Shown: positions 43,935 to 55,162, counted from the first letter of the stretch. The stretch: 64,000 nucleotides of DNA from Nereocystis luetkeana (GCA_031213475.1 JARUPZ010000005.1:3325732-3389731), one strand, 5' to 3'. Notes: generated from the sequence alone by a model not told the origin. Numbers and translations are program-made.

Positions 43935-44096
43935 ATCAACGCGAAGTCGCGACGAGGCAACGGGTGGCAAAGTGTCTTATCTGCCCTCAGATGTCGTGGT
44001 AATGTGAGAACAACAACAACATACCTATATAATCAACGCGAAGTCGCGACGACGCAACGGGTGGCAAAGTGTCTTCTCTGCCCTCAGATGTCGTGG
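43935..44096. repeat. 65 bp direct repeat around an (AAC)n spacer
   Basis: ATCAACGCGAAGTCGCGACG .. CAGATGTCGTGG at 43935-43999 and 44032-44096, two or three differences. The 32 bp spacer contains GTGAGAACAACAACAACA, the same as the start of RA copy 3. Confidence 0.9.
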
Positions 44097-44271
44097 AAAA
44101 AAAAGTACTGCTGCACGAAGATAGCAGTAATCTGTCCGAAACTTTTCAAGTTCGGTGCACACTTCATATTTCAATTTGTCGTCCGTCTCCTGTGGAGTTG
44201 GCCAAAATGGGTGCAGCTCAAGTACGTATATACGCGTATGATACTCCCATTGATATGTGTGTGTGTGTGTG

Positions 44272-44856
44272 TGTGTTCTTCACATTAAACCGTTCTTTCT
44301 ACCCGTCGACATCCAGCACAACCAGTGTCCGTGCCGATTCTTCCATCCTAGAAGAGATACAAGTTCTGTGGTCACAAAGCTACGCCACAGAGATACTACG
44401 TTGCCACGTGTGCAGTGTGAACTGCAGTGGGCAATGCAAAGCCATGTCATCATACTAGATACGACAGGCACGACATACGCAATCTATGAAATAGTGAAAC
44501 GAAAAGAAACAATCAAAGAGAAAACAAAAACAAGGTAGACAAGTCGAAAAAGAAAAAGAAGAAAAATGAAAGCAAAATCTAAGAGAAACAATCTGTCGTG
44601 CCCCCCCCCCCGCAGGCGAGGTGGCCTACACTTGAAAAAGAACGAGCTGGAAAAAAGAAGAAATAACAAAAGACACCACTGCTTGTGAACAGAGTAAGAC
44701 AAAGAACCAAGGAGAAAGTAACAAGGAAAAATAACAAAGGGGAAATAACAGGCAGACCAAAGCCCAAAGCACCTTCTAGGTGGCGGCAGCAGCTTGTGGT
44801 ACGAGTAGTATAGCCAGGTTCTCCCTGCTAATCCGCCTGGTACCTTGATATTAAGG
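44272..44856 (+). repeat. RA repeat, copy 4
   Basis: ACATTAAACCGTTCTTTCTA to GGTTCTCCCTGCTAATCCGC; lacks the distal 500 bp of copies 1 and 3. At 44402-44412 it shows the uninterrupted CACGTGTGCAG site. Confidence 0.85.
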
Positions 44857-45649
44857 GTAATAGCTACTATTATTACTGCTCTATGATGTATGACACAGCA
44901 GTTTTAGGAACATGCTTCGAAGTAGCAGCTCAAGGCTCGAGTTGGAAGGAACACGGGAAAAGACGGCTTGCCGCTTGCCCCACCCCATCCAACGGTCTGT
45001 TCGAAATAACCAAAAAAAAGACGAGGCCGAGGTTGGCCGTGTGCTCTCTCTGCTCTTTTCATCTGTCTTTGCAGTTTATGAACAGGGGAGTGAAGCAAAA
45101 AGAGCTTTTCACAGCTATCTCCAATCTTCGTCTTGCTATTCCCAACTCTTATCTACAGCCCGAGAACGACTATAGTACTGGTACCATACGAGCATACGAG
45201 TATTAACATGTATCAGACGTACCAGCAGGTGCACCCGGAATAGATCGGCCAGTTCTCGGCCAGTTCGATACCATGTACTGTTTGTGTACCTGTTAGCCTG
45301 GGGGAGTCAGCAGTCAAACTATCAGGCACTCTTGGCTCGTAAAATAGCAACGGTACTCGTAGGTGGTGCCAGGTGAAATTGGCTCTACTATTAATACGTA
45401 TTGATACTACGGCGGTTAATACTGCTTTCCTACGCCAGGACAGAGGAGAGAGACGGCGGTCCGACAAGCAGTCCTGCTGCTGTGCGAACAATAATAGAAA
45501 CCAGAACCAGACCTATTTTTTTCGATTTTTTGGTATTTTTCTACGGCGTACATTACTTCTCATATAAACGCCATAGATAGGTACACTCAGGAGTACCTGG
45601 TAGCTGATAGTAGCACCCTAGCACGCTACGGAGCACACACAGCCCTCAC

Positions 45650-45910
45650 CTGCTCAGCGGATACAGACGCGGAGTCCGTGGTGTGCTCTTCCGTGAGGCA
45701 CACCGTCATCTCCAGCTGCGTGGCGAAGTCATACGTCGCCTGCAATCGCCGCTGCGACGCTCCCCCCTCAACGGCCTTTCGCTCCGATGTCTCGCCGTTT
45801 GCGGCCCCCTCCAAGTCCCCTCTCCCAGACGTGAAAACGCCCACGATCACCACGAACGGGACGAGAAATGCCAGGGCCATCAAACCCATTCTGCCTCGAC
45901 TTTGAGGCAT
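45650..45910 (-). CDS. Model B exon 1, N-terminus
   Basis: ATG at 45908-45910 (MPQSRGRMG), hydrophobic MALAFLVPFVVIVGVF, then RRLQATYDFATQLEMTVCLT and SVSAEQ. Donor GAGCAG-GTGAGG. An upstream TTG extends the frame but the first ATG is preferred. The QLEMTVCL stretch parallels QLELYLCN in model A. Confidence 0.75.
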
Positions 45911-46696
45911 CTCTACGAGTTCTCTTGGAGCCAATTCCCCCCAAGCGTCCGTGGGCTCCTTGGCGCCAGAAATAGTGTTCTCGCCTTGTCCAGCTAATCA
46001 ACGCGTTCCGTCCCTCCCAGTTTAGGACTTTTCAGCCGCGTGATGTCGTCCCACGCTAGCCGCTGTATCCGGGGTAGCTACCAGGGGAGCTGAAAAGTAT
46101 CTCCCGCTCCGATCCGCGTCTTTGCCTTTCCCTTCACTCGCCAAAGCTACCGCGCACGCCGCTCTGCTTTGACGTAGCCTAATGCCTCTTCCTTTTTGCA
46201 TTCGGGGGTTTTCAGGTATTTGCCCCTACCTAAGAAAAAGTTTTCCAACTTCGCTTCGAATTCTTTGCTTTTTGGGGTCGCGATGGTACCGAGCGAGAAC
46301 CCTGGATCATCGGTCAAAACATTTTCATGATCTTTTCATGATCTAAAATTGTAAGTTTTCGTCTAATTTATTGTTTTTGGGGGTACTGCAGCAGTACCCC
46401 AGGGTTCTCAGCAGGCTGCGAAACCCCACGTACACCAGCAGTAGCAGACTTGATTACCACCGCCCACTCTTCGCACCCGATAGCCTCGGCGGTTAGTGCC
46501 CTCGCGTACGATCGGCTGCCAGCTACTATTGCAGCTTTCGACTGATAGATACGAGTCCTCGCTTCTGCTTGTGAGCAAGGCGCTATACGAGATTCTCTGC
46601 TGCTGTACGAGTAGGTACGAGCTTTCGAACAAAGCAACACACGACTACTGCGGTGACTGTGAAGAGCAACCTTCGACGAGCGGCAAGCGGCAAGCA
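45911..46696. promoter_or_regulatory. Divergent promoter region of models A and B
   Basis: 786 bp between the two start codons, the only room for both promoters and 5' leaders. A hairpin GGGGTACTGC-AGCAGTACCCC lies at 46380-46401, and CATGATCTTTTCATGATC near 46325. No TATA box can be assigned with confidence. Confidence 0.5.
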
Positions 46697-47263
46697 ATGA
46701 GAGGAGCTACGACGGCACCGGTGCCGTCAGCCATGTCGAGGAGCGACGCCATGTCGAGGAGCGACACGCTGAGGATCCGCGGGTCCCGCAGAGCCGATAC
46801 GATCACCCAAAGACTTGTGAGAACAATGCCTGAGAGAGGACCATCCGGTTCGACGACGAGGGCGTGGCTCGCTCAAAACTTGAGGCTCGCCATCGTGGCA
46901 GCTGCAGCCATCGCAGCTGTGGCGTTGTCCCTGGGGGCCTCTACCCAGCTGGGGTCTCGTACAACAACAACAACAACACTGTCGCGTCCGGTGGGGCACC
47001 AGTCACTCTTCGCTTCGTCGTCCTACAACAGCGGCGGGATTTCCATTTCGCACCGCCCATCACGACGACGGACAACAAGCGGGCGAGTGCTGGCGGACGA
47101 GGAGGAAGAGGGGGAGGCTGTGAGCAAGCCTCTGGTGGCGTATGAGACGCAGCTTGAGCTGTACCTGTGCAACCCCAGCCTGGTCGTGGATGGAAACGAT
47201 GTTTATACGGTGGACAAGGCGCGGCTGGCCACGGCGCTGGGCAGGATCGCCGGGCTCGGAGAG
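46697..47263 (+). CDS. Model A exon 1
   Basis: ATG 46697 (MRGATTAPVPSAMSR); in-frame ATGs at 46733 and 46751 are alternatives and a non-ATG frame extends upstream. Contains the first hydrophobic segment and LVAYETQLELYLCNPSLVVD. Ends GLGE at donor GAG-GTGAGA. Confidence 0.75.
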
Positions 47264-48012
47264 GTGAGAATTTTGTCTTCGACGTGCTGTCATTCTACAG
47301 ACAGCAGCAGCAGAACTACTGCTTGTGTCGATCAGGATCGTGTGGGCGGGGTCGTCCTGTCCAATTTTCGAGGACGAAAATCCAGTCTCTGCTGCGGGCT
47401 GTTGCAGTCTCTGCTGCGGGCTGTTGCAGGCAACCGACGCACTGGGGTACTACTCTACCGCCGTGCCACCGTCAAACTAGTTAGATTCTAGATTTCCTGT
47501 TGAGGTGTGTTTGCTGTTGATTTATTTCGCCGTCGTTCGCTTCGCCTTTTTATTAAAATAAAGTAGACGTTGGTTCGTACAGACCCAAACTGTCATATAA
47601 TTTCATGATTTCGATTTCGGTCCATTTCTGCCTCATACAGATCATGCAGGCATTTTATGTACCAGGATTCGTATGCAGAAAGTAGTCTACTCGTACGTAC
47701 ACGAACGTGCACCATGTTTGTTCTCTTCGCTGGGGAGCGTCTGTACTTGCTGCTGCTGTGCCAGCAAACCCTAACTAACCTAACCCCCATACACGTACGT
47801 ATCATACCTGGTATTGAGGTCATTGCCTAATGCATGGTCTGTTTTGTTCGTCGGAGGCATGTGTATAGGGCGAAGAAACTCGAGGAATAGCTACATACGA
47901 CAACTCAGTAGCTGTACGTGAAGAATACCAACCGCCGCCAGAACGTGAATGAAGTCAAAGTGCGTATCTAAGGTCGACCCCTAAATCAAGTATGTTTTGA
48001 CACAGATACATA

Positions 48013-48117
48013 TTACGGGGGGCCATAGTTAACAGGACCAAAAATTGTTAGTAAAAAATGTTGAATATGAAGGTTTTTATGTATACCATAGGTCCTATTA
48101 ACTATGGTCCCCCGTAA
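48013..48117 (+). mobile_element. MITE-TA copy 11, 105 bp, intact
   Basis: TTACGGGGGGCCATAGTTAA .. GGTCCCCCGTAA, TA on both sides. No TACCWGGTA insert. Confidence 0.95.
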
Positions 48118-48563
48118 TAGTAGTGGTGGGCATACTTGATATGACGATGGCATCATTGGCCTCGCTGGGATGGATCAAAAAGTATGCAAACAGGGTTGTT
48201 TGTCGTTTGACGTAACTAACTGCTGTGTTTGGGTGTATCGTGGAGAAAATAGCAAAGCACCGATATATTGTATTCTCGGCGTGCACAGACAGCAAAAACG
48301 CACATTTGTCCCTTCCAGCGAGGGTATCATCCTGTCATTAATAACAGTACAGATCGTCCAGGTGTATCGCCCTGTCATGAATTAACAGTACAGATCGTCC
48401 AGGTGTCATGAGGTGTAGGCGAGCGTTTGGAAAAGCTTTCTATTTTTCGTATGTATATGGTCGTATAAAAATAATCGTTTATTTGCGTACACTAACGAGA
48501 TGTCACTCTGTTTACCTGAGATCTAGGAATTAATTATATTGTAAAAATGAGTCTTCCCATGGT

Positions 48564-48905
48564 ATCGCCCCGGTGGTTCAGGTCAAGTGGTTAACCTCGA
48601 ATTCTACTTGTTTGAGTCCTGGGTTCGAGCCCCAGGTGGGTCGGACTTTGACTTTATCTGCAAAAATAAAAAAGGGTTCAACTGTTGAGAGCGCCTTGCA
48701 GCGTGGGTAGGCACAATTCGATGCGAGTCGACGAGGGAAGAAAAGGCTGAAATCTTCTCGCGATAAAAATGAAGGCACGTACCGTAGCGGGAAGGGGGGA
48801 GAAGAGCCTGCTATGTGACCCCGGATCTGAGTTACGAGTTGGAAGGAGAGAGAGAAGAAGATGTGCGAAGACAATGAATGGGATGAGAAAAAAAAAAAAA
48901 AATAT
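48564..48905 (+). mobile_element. SINE S1, full copy f
   Basis: Head ATCGCCCCGGTGGTTCAGGT carries a small duplication (TTCAGGTCAAGTGG) in the A box. B box GGGTTCGAGCCCC at 48622-48634, body and A-rich tail. Confidence 0.9.
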
Positions 48906-49407
48906 ATATATATACGTACGTGGGATCAGGCAAACACACAAGCAGTGGAGCTCAATATATGGTCGGTTAGGGCAGGGGCAATGAAACCCCGTGCATGACA
49001 ATACTCCCTTCCTTGGGGATTCGGCCCTCCAGGGAGGGGGCAAGCATACACACTTGCAGCAGTCATTCAACCGTTGACCACGCATCTCTTTCGAGGCAGA
49101 TGGCTCTCCGGGGGGGAGTGGTACTCATGTCATGCATAGCCGCAGTCGGAAGGGGGGTCAGCCACACTATTGTAACGTCAATTGCTACCGTAAGTTGAGC
49201 AGGGGATAATTACTATGAATCCTCTCGATTTTTGTGGAATCCGACGTCGAATATCCCCAGTCAGCCGTTGGAGGGTAAAAATGTTTCACCTCGCCAAAAC
49301 AACGTGTTTTCCTTCCCGAGTCTCACCTCACACACGGGTCGGATGAACTTACTGTAACCTCACCGAACATGTGTGTTTGATTTGATGTTTGCCTTCCATC
49401 CATCCAG

Positions 49408-49647
49408 TCTACGACTAGCGATGATATCAAGGTCGACACGAAGACAGGGCCTGTCGACGCCGACGACGACTCGTACATGTGCGACACCGAAGGCATGCTT
49501 CAGTGGCACGCGCAAATCAAGTACGGTGCCGAGGCGGCCGCGGCAGCCGCCGCCACGCCTGCCGTGATGGCAGCGCAGGCCAACGACTACGTGGCCTACT
49601 CCAGCGATGACTTCAAGTCGCTCCTGACTGCCTACATCAACGATGAG
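49408..49647 (+). CDS. Model A exon 2, domain core
   Basis: Reads STTSDDIKVDTKTGPVDADD, DSYMCDTEGMLQWHAQIKYG, an Ala-rich run and NDYVAYSSDDFKSLLTAYIN; donor GATGAG-GTGGGC. Covers exons 2 and 3 of model B. Confidence 0.82.
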
Positions 49648-50128
49648 GTGGGCCACTACAGCATCATTACTCGTTTCTTCCCGTGACTTTGTCCCTTTAC
49701 TTTGTACCGTTTAACTACCGTGCTGCGTTCGAAATTATGGGTCCTTGCTTCCCACGACTGTTTGCCCCCTAACTTTCGTTGCCTCGAAACGGGTCCCAAG
49801 GCCCAGCACTTCGCTGTGTAGCTAGCCACAAGGTCGCGCTTGTTTTTTTTTGTTTTGGGATAGTATGTAGCTACACTGGATCAAAACAAATGTTGTATGG
49901 AATGGCGTGAAAATGTGTAACTGTAAAGCAGTATTCCAGCAGTACTATGAGATATATTGGTATAGTCCGGTATACTAATAATAGGTACATCTTACGTGAG
50001 AGCTACGATATACGGAGTAGGGGTACTTGGGGTACTGTAATTCGTGAAACTAAAAACTACTTGTTTCTTCCGTCTCGTCCCGTCCCGTCCCACGTGCCAT
50101 GTTCCCATTTCATCATGCATCACATCAG
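49648..50128. other. Model A intron 2
   Basis: GT-AG. Contains a CGTCTCGTCCCGTCCCGTCC run at 50071-50091, akin to the arrays at 38.4 and 40.4 kb. Confidence 0.7.
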
Positions 50129-50373
50129 TACGCGACAAGCGTTGAAACGGTAGACCTCTCGGCCGCTGACGTCGTGGTCGCCACGCTCGGCTGGATCGTC
50201 ACCTTCCCGTCGGAAGCATCGACCACGCAGGACACAACACCTGCAAGCAACTCCGGCGGGCTCGCCATCGATTTGGCGGAGGAGAGCGATCTGTGGGCCT
50301 GGTGGGTGTGGCTCATCTACGGGCTTTTGGTGGCGTGCTGCCTCATGCCCCTGTGCTGCTTCTTATGCAGGAG
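50129..50373 (+). CDS. Model A exon 3, membrane segment
   Basis: Acceptor CATCACATCAG. Reads YATSVETVDLSAADVVVATL, a polar linker and WAWWVWLIYGLLVACCLMPL then CCFLCR. Ends in the middle of an Arg codon at AGG-AG/GTGAGA. Confidence 0.83.
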
Positions 50374-51338
50374 GTGAGATGAGAGGTGGTCAAGCGTGCG
50401 GGTGTTTTACTTTAGCATTGTCTGGCAGCACACATATGTAGACCAGCAGCAGTGCACAACTATTGATTGTTATGTGTACCAGGTAGCAACTGCTGTGTAC
50501 AACCGTGTGCTGTGGTATTGCGTGTTGTTGGTACGTACACAAGTGAGTGTGTCGATGTGAGTTGATTTCATGCATATTCATACCAGGTATGTGCTCATGC
50601 TCGACAAAATAATGCCAGGCACCACAAAACAAACGTTTGGATTACGTGCACATACTACAGTAGTTTTTTTATTCGTTCAGGGAAAGACTGGCTTCATTCA
50701 CTAACTTCCACGCACGGATAAAATGAACACAAGCGATCTTGGGGAGACTCGACTGGCTAGCTTGTCTTGCAACTGACTTATTTTGTTTGGTTTTACTGCT
50801 GTGTCTGTTATTGACAACAGCCAATTTTAAAAAATCAACCAAGCAGGGCGTTTCGTTCTTTCCTTCCGTGATTCGATTCATATAATGACAAGAGCTAAAA
50901 CTCACCGCCCTCTTTATGTTTGTCGTTGCTTGTTTTTCTTTTCGATTGTTAAATATCAACTGCGAAACATCATCATCGCGCACTCTAATATTAATCAATA
51001 ACCCTATTACGGGGGACCATAGTTAATAGGACCTGTGGTATACATAAAAACCTAACCATAGTTAATAGGACCTGTGGTATACATAAAAACCTATATATTA
51101 ACCATTTCTACTTACAATATTTGGTCCTATGAACTATGGCCCCCCGTAATAATACGTGTTGCCGTTTAATTTTCTTGGTTCGATCACGGACATCAGCGAC
51201 ACGTTGTTGTTAGTTACCTTTCTTCCTTTTTTTTCTGTTCGACACTCACAACGGCAAATCATGACCGCCGGCCGCGCCCTGTGCTGCTGCTTGTTGTTGC
51301 TCGTTTTTTCCTTGATTCAATCCGCGATTGATTTGCAG
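50374..51338. other. Model A intron 3 with MITE
   Basis: GT-AG with acceptor GATTGATTTGCAG. Contains MITE copy 12 and nothing else recognised. Confidence 0.7.
51007..51149 (-). mobile_element. MITE-TA copy 12 with internal duplication
   Basis: TTACGGGGGACC .. GGCCCCCCGTAA, 143 bp. About 38 bp starting ACCATAGTTAATAGGACCTG is present twice in tandem. Confidence 0.92.
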
Positions 51339-51597
51339 GCGAAAGGAGGACACGAGCACGGTCAACGAATCGTTAGCGACCACCCGCAGCGGGCGCAAGG
51401 GAGACGGCCTCGACAAGATTCGCGGGCCGGAGTGGGGCATCACCGAGCTCGACTTCGAAGGGGACCATAGGACGTACGGAAACGAGGAAATGAAGAGGGA
51501 GTACGATGCCGCTGGCAGGGTCACGGAGCCGGTAGCGTACAAGTCGTCTCAGAGGCCGGGCCATCAGAGCGTCAGTGGCCAGGCGTGGATGCAGGAG
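51339..51597 (+). CDS. Model A exon 4, cytoplasmic tail
   Basis: Completes Arg, then RKEDTSTVNESLATTRSGRK .. IRGPEWGITELDFEGDHRTY .. SVSGQAWMQE; donor CAGGAG-GTAACT. Polar and charged, as expected on the membrane's inner side. Confidence 0.78.
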
Positions 51598-52834
51598 GTA
51601 ACTGGCGAGGCAATGAGCAGCGAGCGCGCACGGGGTATATTTTTTTCTTGTCGCAATGAGTGTATGCAGTGCAAGACACTGAGTCCTCATGGCACGCAGG
51701 CAGCACGTTAGCTACTTCCGTAAGCGTGTGGTTACTTTTGTTCAACGAGAGAATAAACCGGACACTGAGTCAACACTTGCCCTGCACGTTCGGTCTGTGA
51801 ACGAAATCTGAAATGAGGGGTAGCATATCCCCTTGTCTTGTTGAATTACCAGCATGTCTTGTTGAATTATCAGCAGCGACAAACAGGAACACTGGTCCGC
51901 GCTGGATTGATCGGTTTATGTTTTGGGAAAGGGTGCCTTCGACATACATTACATGTAGTGCAGCTTCTCCCCGAGTTTATAGTTACGTGTGTTACGTGTA
52001 CATCGTCAGCCTGTTTTTCCTCGTGCTGGTGTTTTATTTAAATCTTGGTAGCTTCCTCGCGCTGCTGTGTTCGTTTGTGCCTTTGCCTCCTCGAGACGAA
52101 TACAGGACTCCTCGAAAGGAAGCAGAGGCGCATAGTTTTTCCTCTCTCACGAAAGATTGCTGACTCAGGGAAGTCACGGGTAGGGTGGGTTCGGGGGGGG
52201 CTTTCACTGTCATAGGGGACAGAACGGACACGCAAAAAAAAAAAAAGATTTTCGTCCTGGTTGGACTGTCCGGACCTCTTTGTATTGGAGAAAATGGGGC
52301 ACAATGACAAAAGGAAGGAAGGAATTCTATAAAATAATTACATAGTTTTGGTTTCGTTTTACTTGAAATGTTCCTATTAATAACCTTCCTTCCTCGGTCA
52401 GCGGTTGGGTTGTTCGACTCACAACTAACTAACCCACTGCGCTCCTTTCCTTGTCTCTTCTTTGTTCGCATGCCCTGGGTTTCGAGCTGAATTTTGTTCG
52501 CCAAAAGGAGAGAAATACTGAGAAACATATCTGTAGCCTTTGCAACCTTTTCAAAACTAACGTGCTCCGTCAGCGGTTGCTTGTCTGTACACATGGTATA
52601 CTGGTACCTACACTCCAGCAGTGTTTGTTTACACTTTCCTGTGCCTGGCTTCGACAAAATGGTTGGCCGTGTCGGGGTAAGGCTAGGCAAGTGGATTTCA
52701 AACTTTGTCGGAAGCTGGGCCAAGGGTCAATCAAATCACTCACGGTCATGCTTCTCGTTTGCTCTTCGTGCCCACCACCGCCACTACCTCTCTACCTACC
52801 TACTCCTGCGATCGCCATCGAATGAATTTTGAAG
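51598..52834. other. Model A intron 4
   Basis: GT at 51598; the acceptor GAATTTTGAAG follows a pyrimidine-rich stretch. The 229-codon minus-strand frame inside has no recognisable features. Confidence 0.5.
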
Positions 52835-53140
52835 CGGGGGGAGAAGTCCGCGTGGGCACGGACGTCTTCCAACAGCCCTTCCAGGCAGCGGAACGGGGGG
52901 GGGCAATACCCAACCAGCAGCAAGAACAACGCGAGCGTGGCGAGGCGGTTCGACATCGACGAAGAAGAAGCCGCGAATGGCGTGGAGGCAGCGAGGGTCC
53001 GCGGCGGCAGACATCCCCACTACAGCTTCGACACCCGCGCCGGAGGAGAGCGTGATGTGCGTGCTGGGAGAGCTGGAGCTGCTGCTCGACAGGGTCGTCC
53101 TCGCCGGGGGGGAAGTGCTGGCGAAGCGAAGTCCTCCTGA
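52835..53140 (+). CDS. Model A exon 5, C-terminus (frame uncertain)
   Basis: Phase 0 from exon 4 reads RGEKSAWARTSSNSPSRQRN .. ASVARRFDIDEEEAANGVEA and stops TGA at 53138-53140. A second frame over the same DNA (ASTPAPEESVMCVLGELELL, stop after PPDGWID) looks equally protein-like, so a different acceptor or an extra small intron is possible. Confidence 0.5.
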   Translation, partial: RGEKSAWARTSSNSPSRQRNGGGQYPTSSKNNASVARRFDIDEEEAANGVEAARVRGGRHPHYSFDTRAGGERDVRAGRAGAAARQGRPRRGGSAGEAKSS

Positions 53141-55162
53141 TGGATGGATTGACTGATCTTGTAGTTTTTTTTTTTAGTATTTCCCGGCGGGTGTGTTGAT
53201 GTGGTAGGGAGGGGGGGGGGGGGAAGCAGGTTCTTCCTTGCCGTCCGGGTGGAGTTGGGAGAGGGGGGGTGGAGGAGGCGCTGCGTGACAGGGTCTCCGG
53301 GGGGGCGCGGAGAAGGCGGAGCAAAATCCTGATTGATTGAACGAATGCATGCTGCTGGATATTTTTATATACCCGCGGAGGGAGCGGTAATTTAGTGGTG
53401 GTGGAGGGGCGGGGGGGGGGTCGAAGAAAAGTCGATTGATTGATCCCTCCCTGCCGTACATTTATTGTCGCGGAGGGGGGGGGGGGAAGGGGCGGTAGAT
53501 TTGGGGGGAAGAGAGAGGGGTGGCGTGTCCTGGTTAATCCCTACTGTAGATTTTTTGTCGTCCGGGGGGGGGGGGGGGGGGGGTACTCGATATCATGCAT
53601 GGCCGTAGTCCGGGGGGGGTTGGAGTAGTAATCGTAGTGAGAGGTGTTGCTGAACGAAAAGTGTAGAAAAACTGGAAGCAGTCTATCCTTAACTTGTTTC
53701 ACGTGTGTTCGATATTTCACGAGCATCATTGTCAGATGTAATCGTCAGGGGCGGGACGGACAGACGGACGGATTTACCGGGGTGGGCTGGGATGAGAGTC
53801 GCTCGCAAAAAGAATCTGACGAGACGAAGACATCAAAGGAATTTGATGAAAGCGCCCTTGAGAATTTGGCGGGTGTTTTGTAATAGTGATTGTTAATCGA
53901 TGGAAACGTGTTGTGCCCTGTTAATTGCTCGGGACACGCCCATGTCTAATGAAGGTCAAGAAAAAGACGGGCAGTGTAGTCGGTTGAGCACAGTATGATT
54001 TGATACCCCAGAAGAGATGCTACTGCTCTAGATTTACTCCCCTTGTTGAAGGGGAAGAGGTGGATGCTATATTAATAGTAGCTACAGCAGTACGGGTACG
54101 ATATTTGCTCTTCGGTTTGATTTTGTGGTGTTTTCAGTATGATCGAGAGAGAGTTTCGCTCATTATCGTATCTCGGGGGTGTGGGCAGTGCGTGCTGTGG
54201 CCGTTCTTGTTTACGGCGCGGACTTTGGCGCCAAGCTTTGCTCGTATCATGTGTACCGGTACCTGTTTTGGGCTGTGAGTGAGTCGTCTCCTTTGAAGAC
54301 CTTTGCTCTTGTTATTAATAAGAAGATACAGCTCTGAAAGATGCTACCTTTCAAGCAAGCTGAATAAACACTACCCGGTGGCACACTGTTCAGTATCTGA
54401 TCTGAGCACACCGTCTGTGGCGCGACATATTTTTTCCGCGAAGGGGTGAACGATACGTACGCGATATATTTTCGTTTCGTGCGGGATGTGGAAAACGTTA
54501 CCATGCATGCCACAACTGCAGTTTTCTCTCCACATCGGCACTCACGACGTCGCCATTCGATCTCTCGTTTTTTTCAGAACGTCAGTACTCGGTCAATACT
54601 GTAACGTAACTCTCAGCTGGCTATGATATAATATTCGCAACACCCACGACAAACTATCAATTAATTGCCTAGGCGATCGTGCCGACTGACTGTTCATTAT
54701 TAATTTGTCTCTTCCAAACTCAACCGAGCGATAAAAGAATGATCAATTAGTTTGCCAGCAACACCAGAGAGATCATCGAAGATATATCCGGGACCGCGTC
54801 GTCGCCATCTTTCTTGGACGACACGTATCTGTCTGCATGCACGCACGTAACGGCGCCCGTACTGCTGTTCTGTGTTATATTATTAATGGTGAAATACCAA
54901 AGGTTCTCGACTTCTAGCACGAGTTTTTTTTTTGTTTGTCATCATCCTTCATCCCCCCAAAACACTCGCTCGGTGCCCGTGTTACATCAATTTTTCTTTA
55001 AAAAAACTCGACTATTGCGCGCTGCTTGCACGTCCGTCCTTCCATGGTTCGAAATGTTCTGCTCGCCATCTTTCTCGTCTCGAAATCAGGTTCGTTCGAT
55101 GCTTGAACAACTAACTACCTGCACCGAAACATCCAAAGTTCTCGATTACCCCTCCCGCGCTT
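53141..55162. other. Intergenic between convergent genes, G-run repeats
   Basis: 53200-53600 contains many G runs (G20 at 53564-53583, followed by TACTCGATATCATGCATGGC, the PG motif) alternating with TTGATTGA words. 54000-55162 has no supported gene; the 204-codon plus frame at 54814 overlaps the last exon of the TatD gene antisense. Confidence 0.55.
53564..53610 (+). repeat. PG repeat fragment with G20
   Basis: G20 then TACTCGATATCATGCATGGC and CGTAGTC, as at 3399-3445. Confidence 0.8.

Larger units (their letters stand above)
32045..45649. other. Proposed model B intron 1 (13.6 kb)
   Basis: No exon recognised inside. Holds the GATC-rich tract, foldback cluster, interstitial telomere-like repeat, two TCCCG arrays, a 65 bp direct repeat and RA copy 4 (separate entries). 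34690-34920 is a GC-rich island with nothing recognised. 35.0-37.9 kb and 41.1-43.9 kb show no repeats or genes I can name. Confidence 0.5.
26161..45910 (-). other. Gene model B: two-segment membrane protein, 292 aa
   Basis: Six exons (listed separately), 879 nt in total, one clean frame with every junction in phase. Predicted product: ATG-MPQSRGRMG, hydrophobic segment 9-28 (signal peptide or anchor), a luminal/extracellular domain about 60-200, membrane segment about 220-242 (WWAWLIYAAVVLCCICP), basic stop-transfer KWRR, and a short tail with NPYGANY. It aligns by eye with model A through QLE.., a single Cys region, F/Y..F..L..I and the W-rich segment. The alternating hydrophobic pattern recalls SEA-like or ferredoxin-like extracellular modules; this is inference. 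I do not recognise the family. Intron 1 would be 13.6 kb, so the first exon could belong to a separate gene; the phase fit and the parallel with model A argue for one gene. Confidence 0.7.
47264..49407. other. Model A intron 1 with MITE and SINE
   Basis: GT at 47264, AG at 49406-49407 after CCATCCATCC. Holds MITE copy 11, SINE copy f and a PG-like fragment (49112-49141). CTCTGCTGCGGGCTGTTGCA occurs twice near 47390-47430. Confidence 0.7.
46697..53140 (+). other. Gene model A: two-segment membrane protein, 538 aa
   Basis: Five exons, 1617 nt, all junctions in phase. Product: Ser/Arg-rich N-terminus, hydrophobic segment about 62-80 (LRLAIVAAAAIAAVALSLGA), Thr/Ser-rich stretch, acidic ADEEEEGE, then the domain shared with model B (about 146-300), membrane segment about 325-348 (WAWWVWLIYGLLVACC), basic RRK and a long polar tail of about 190 residues that B lacks. 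Likely a plasma- or endomembrane protein with one luminal/extracellular module. A has no intron where B has one inside the domain, and its post-membrane intron is at a different codon. The family is not recognised. The last exon is the weakest part. Confidence 0.7.

Noticed and set aside
52034-52723. 229-codon minus-strand frame
   Set aside because: Lies in model A intron 4; no domain or splice support.
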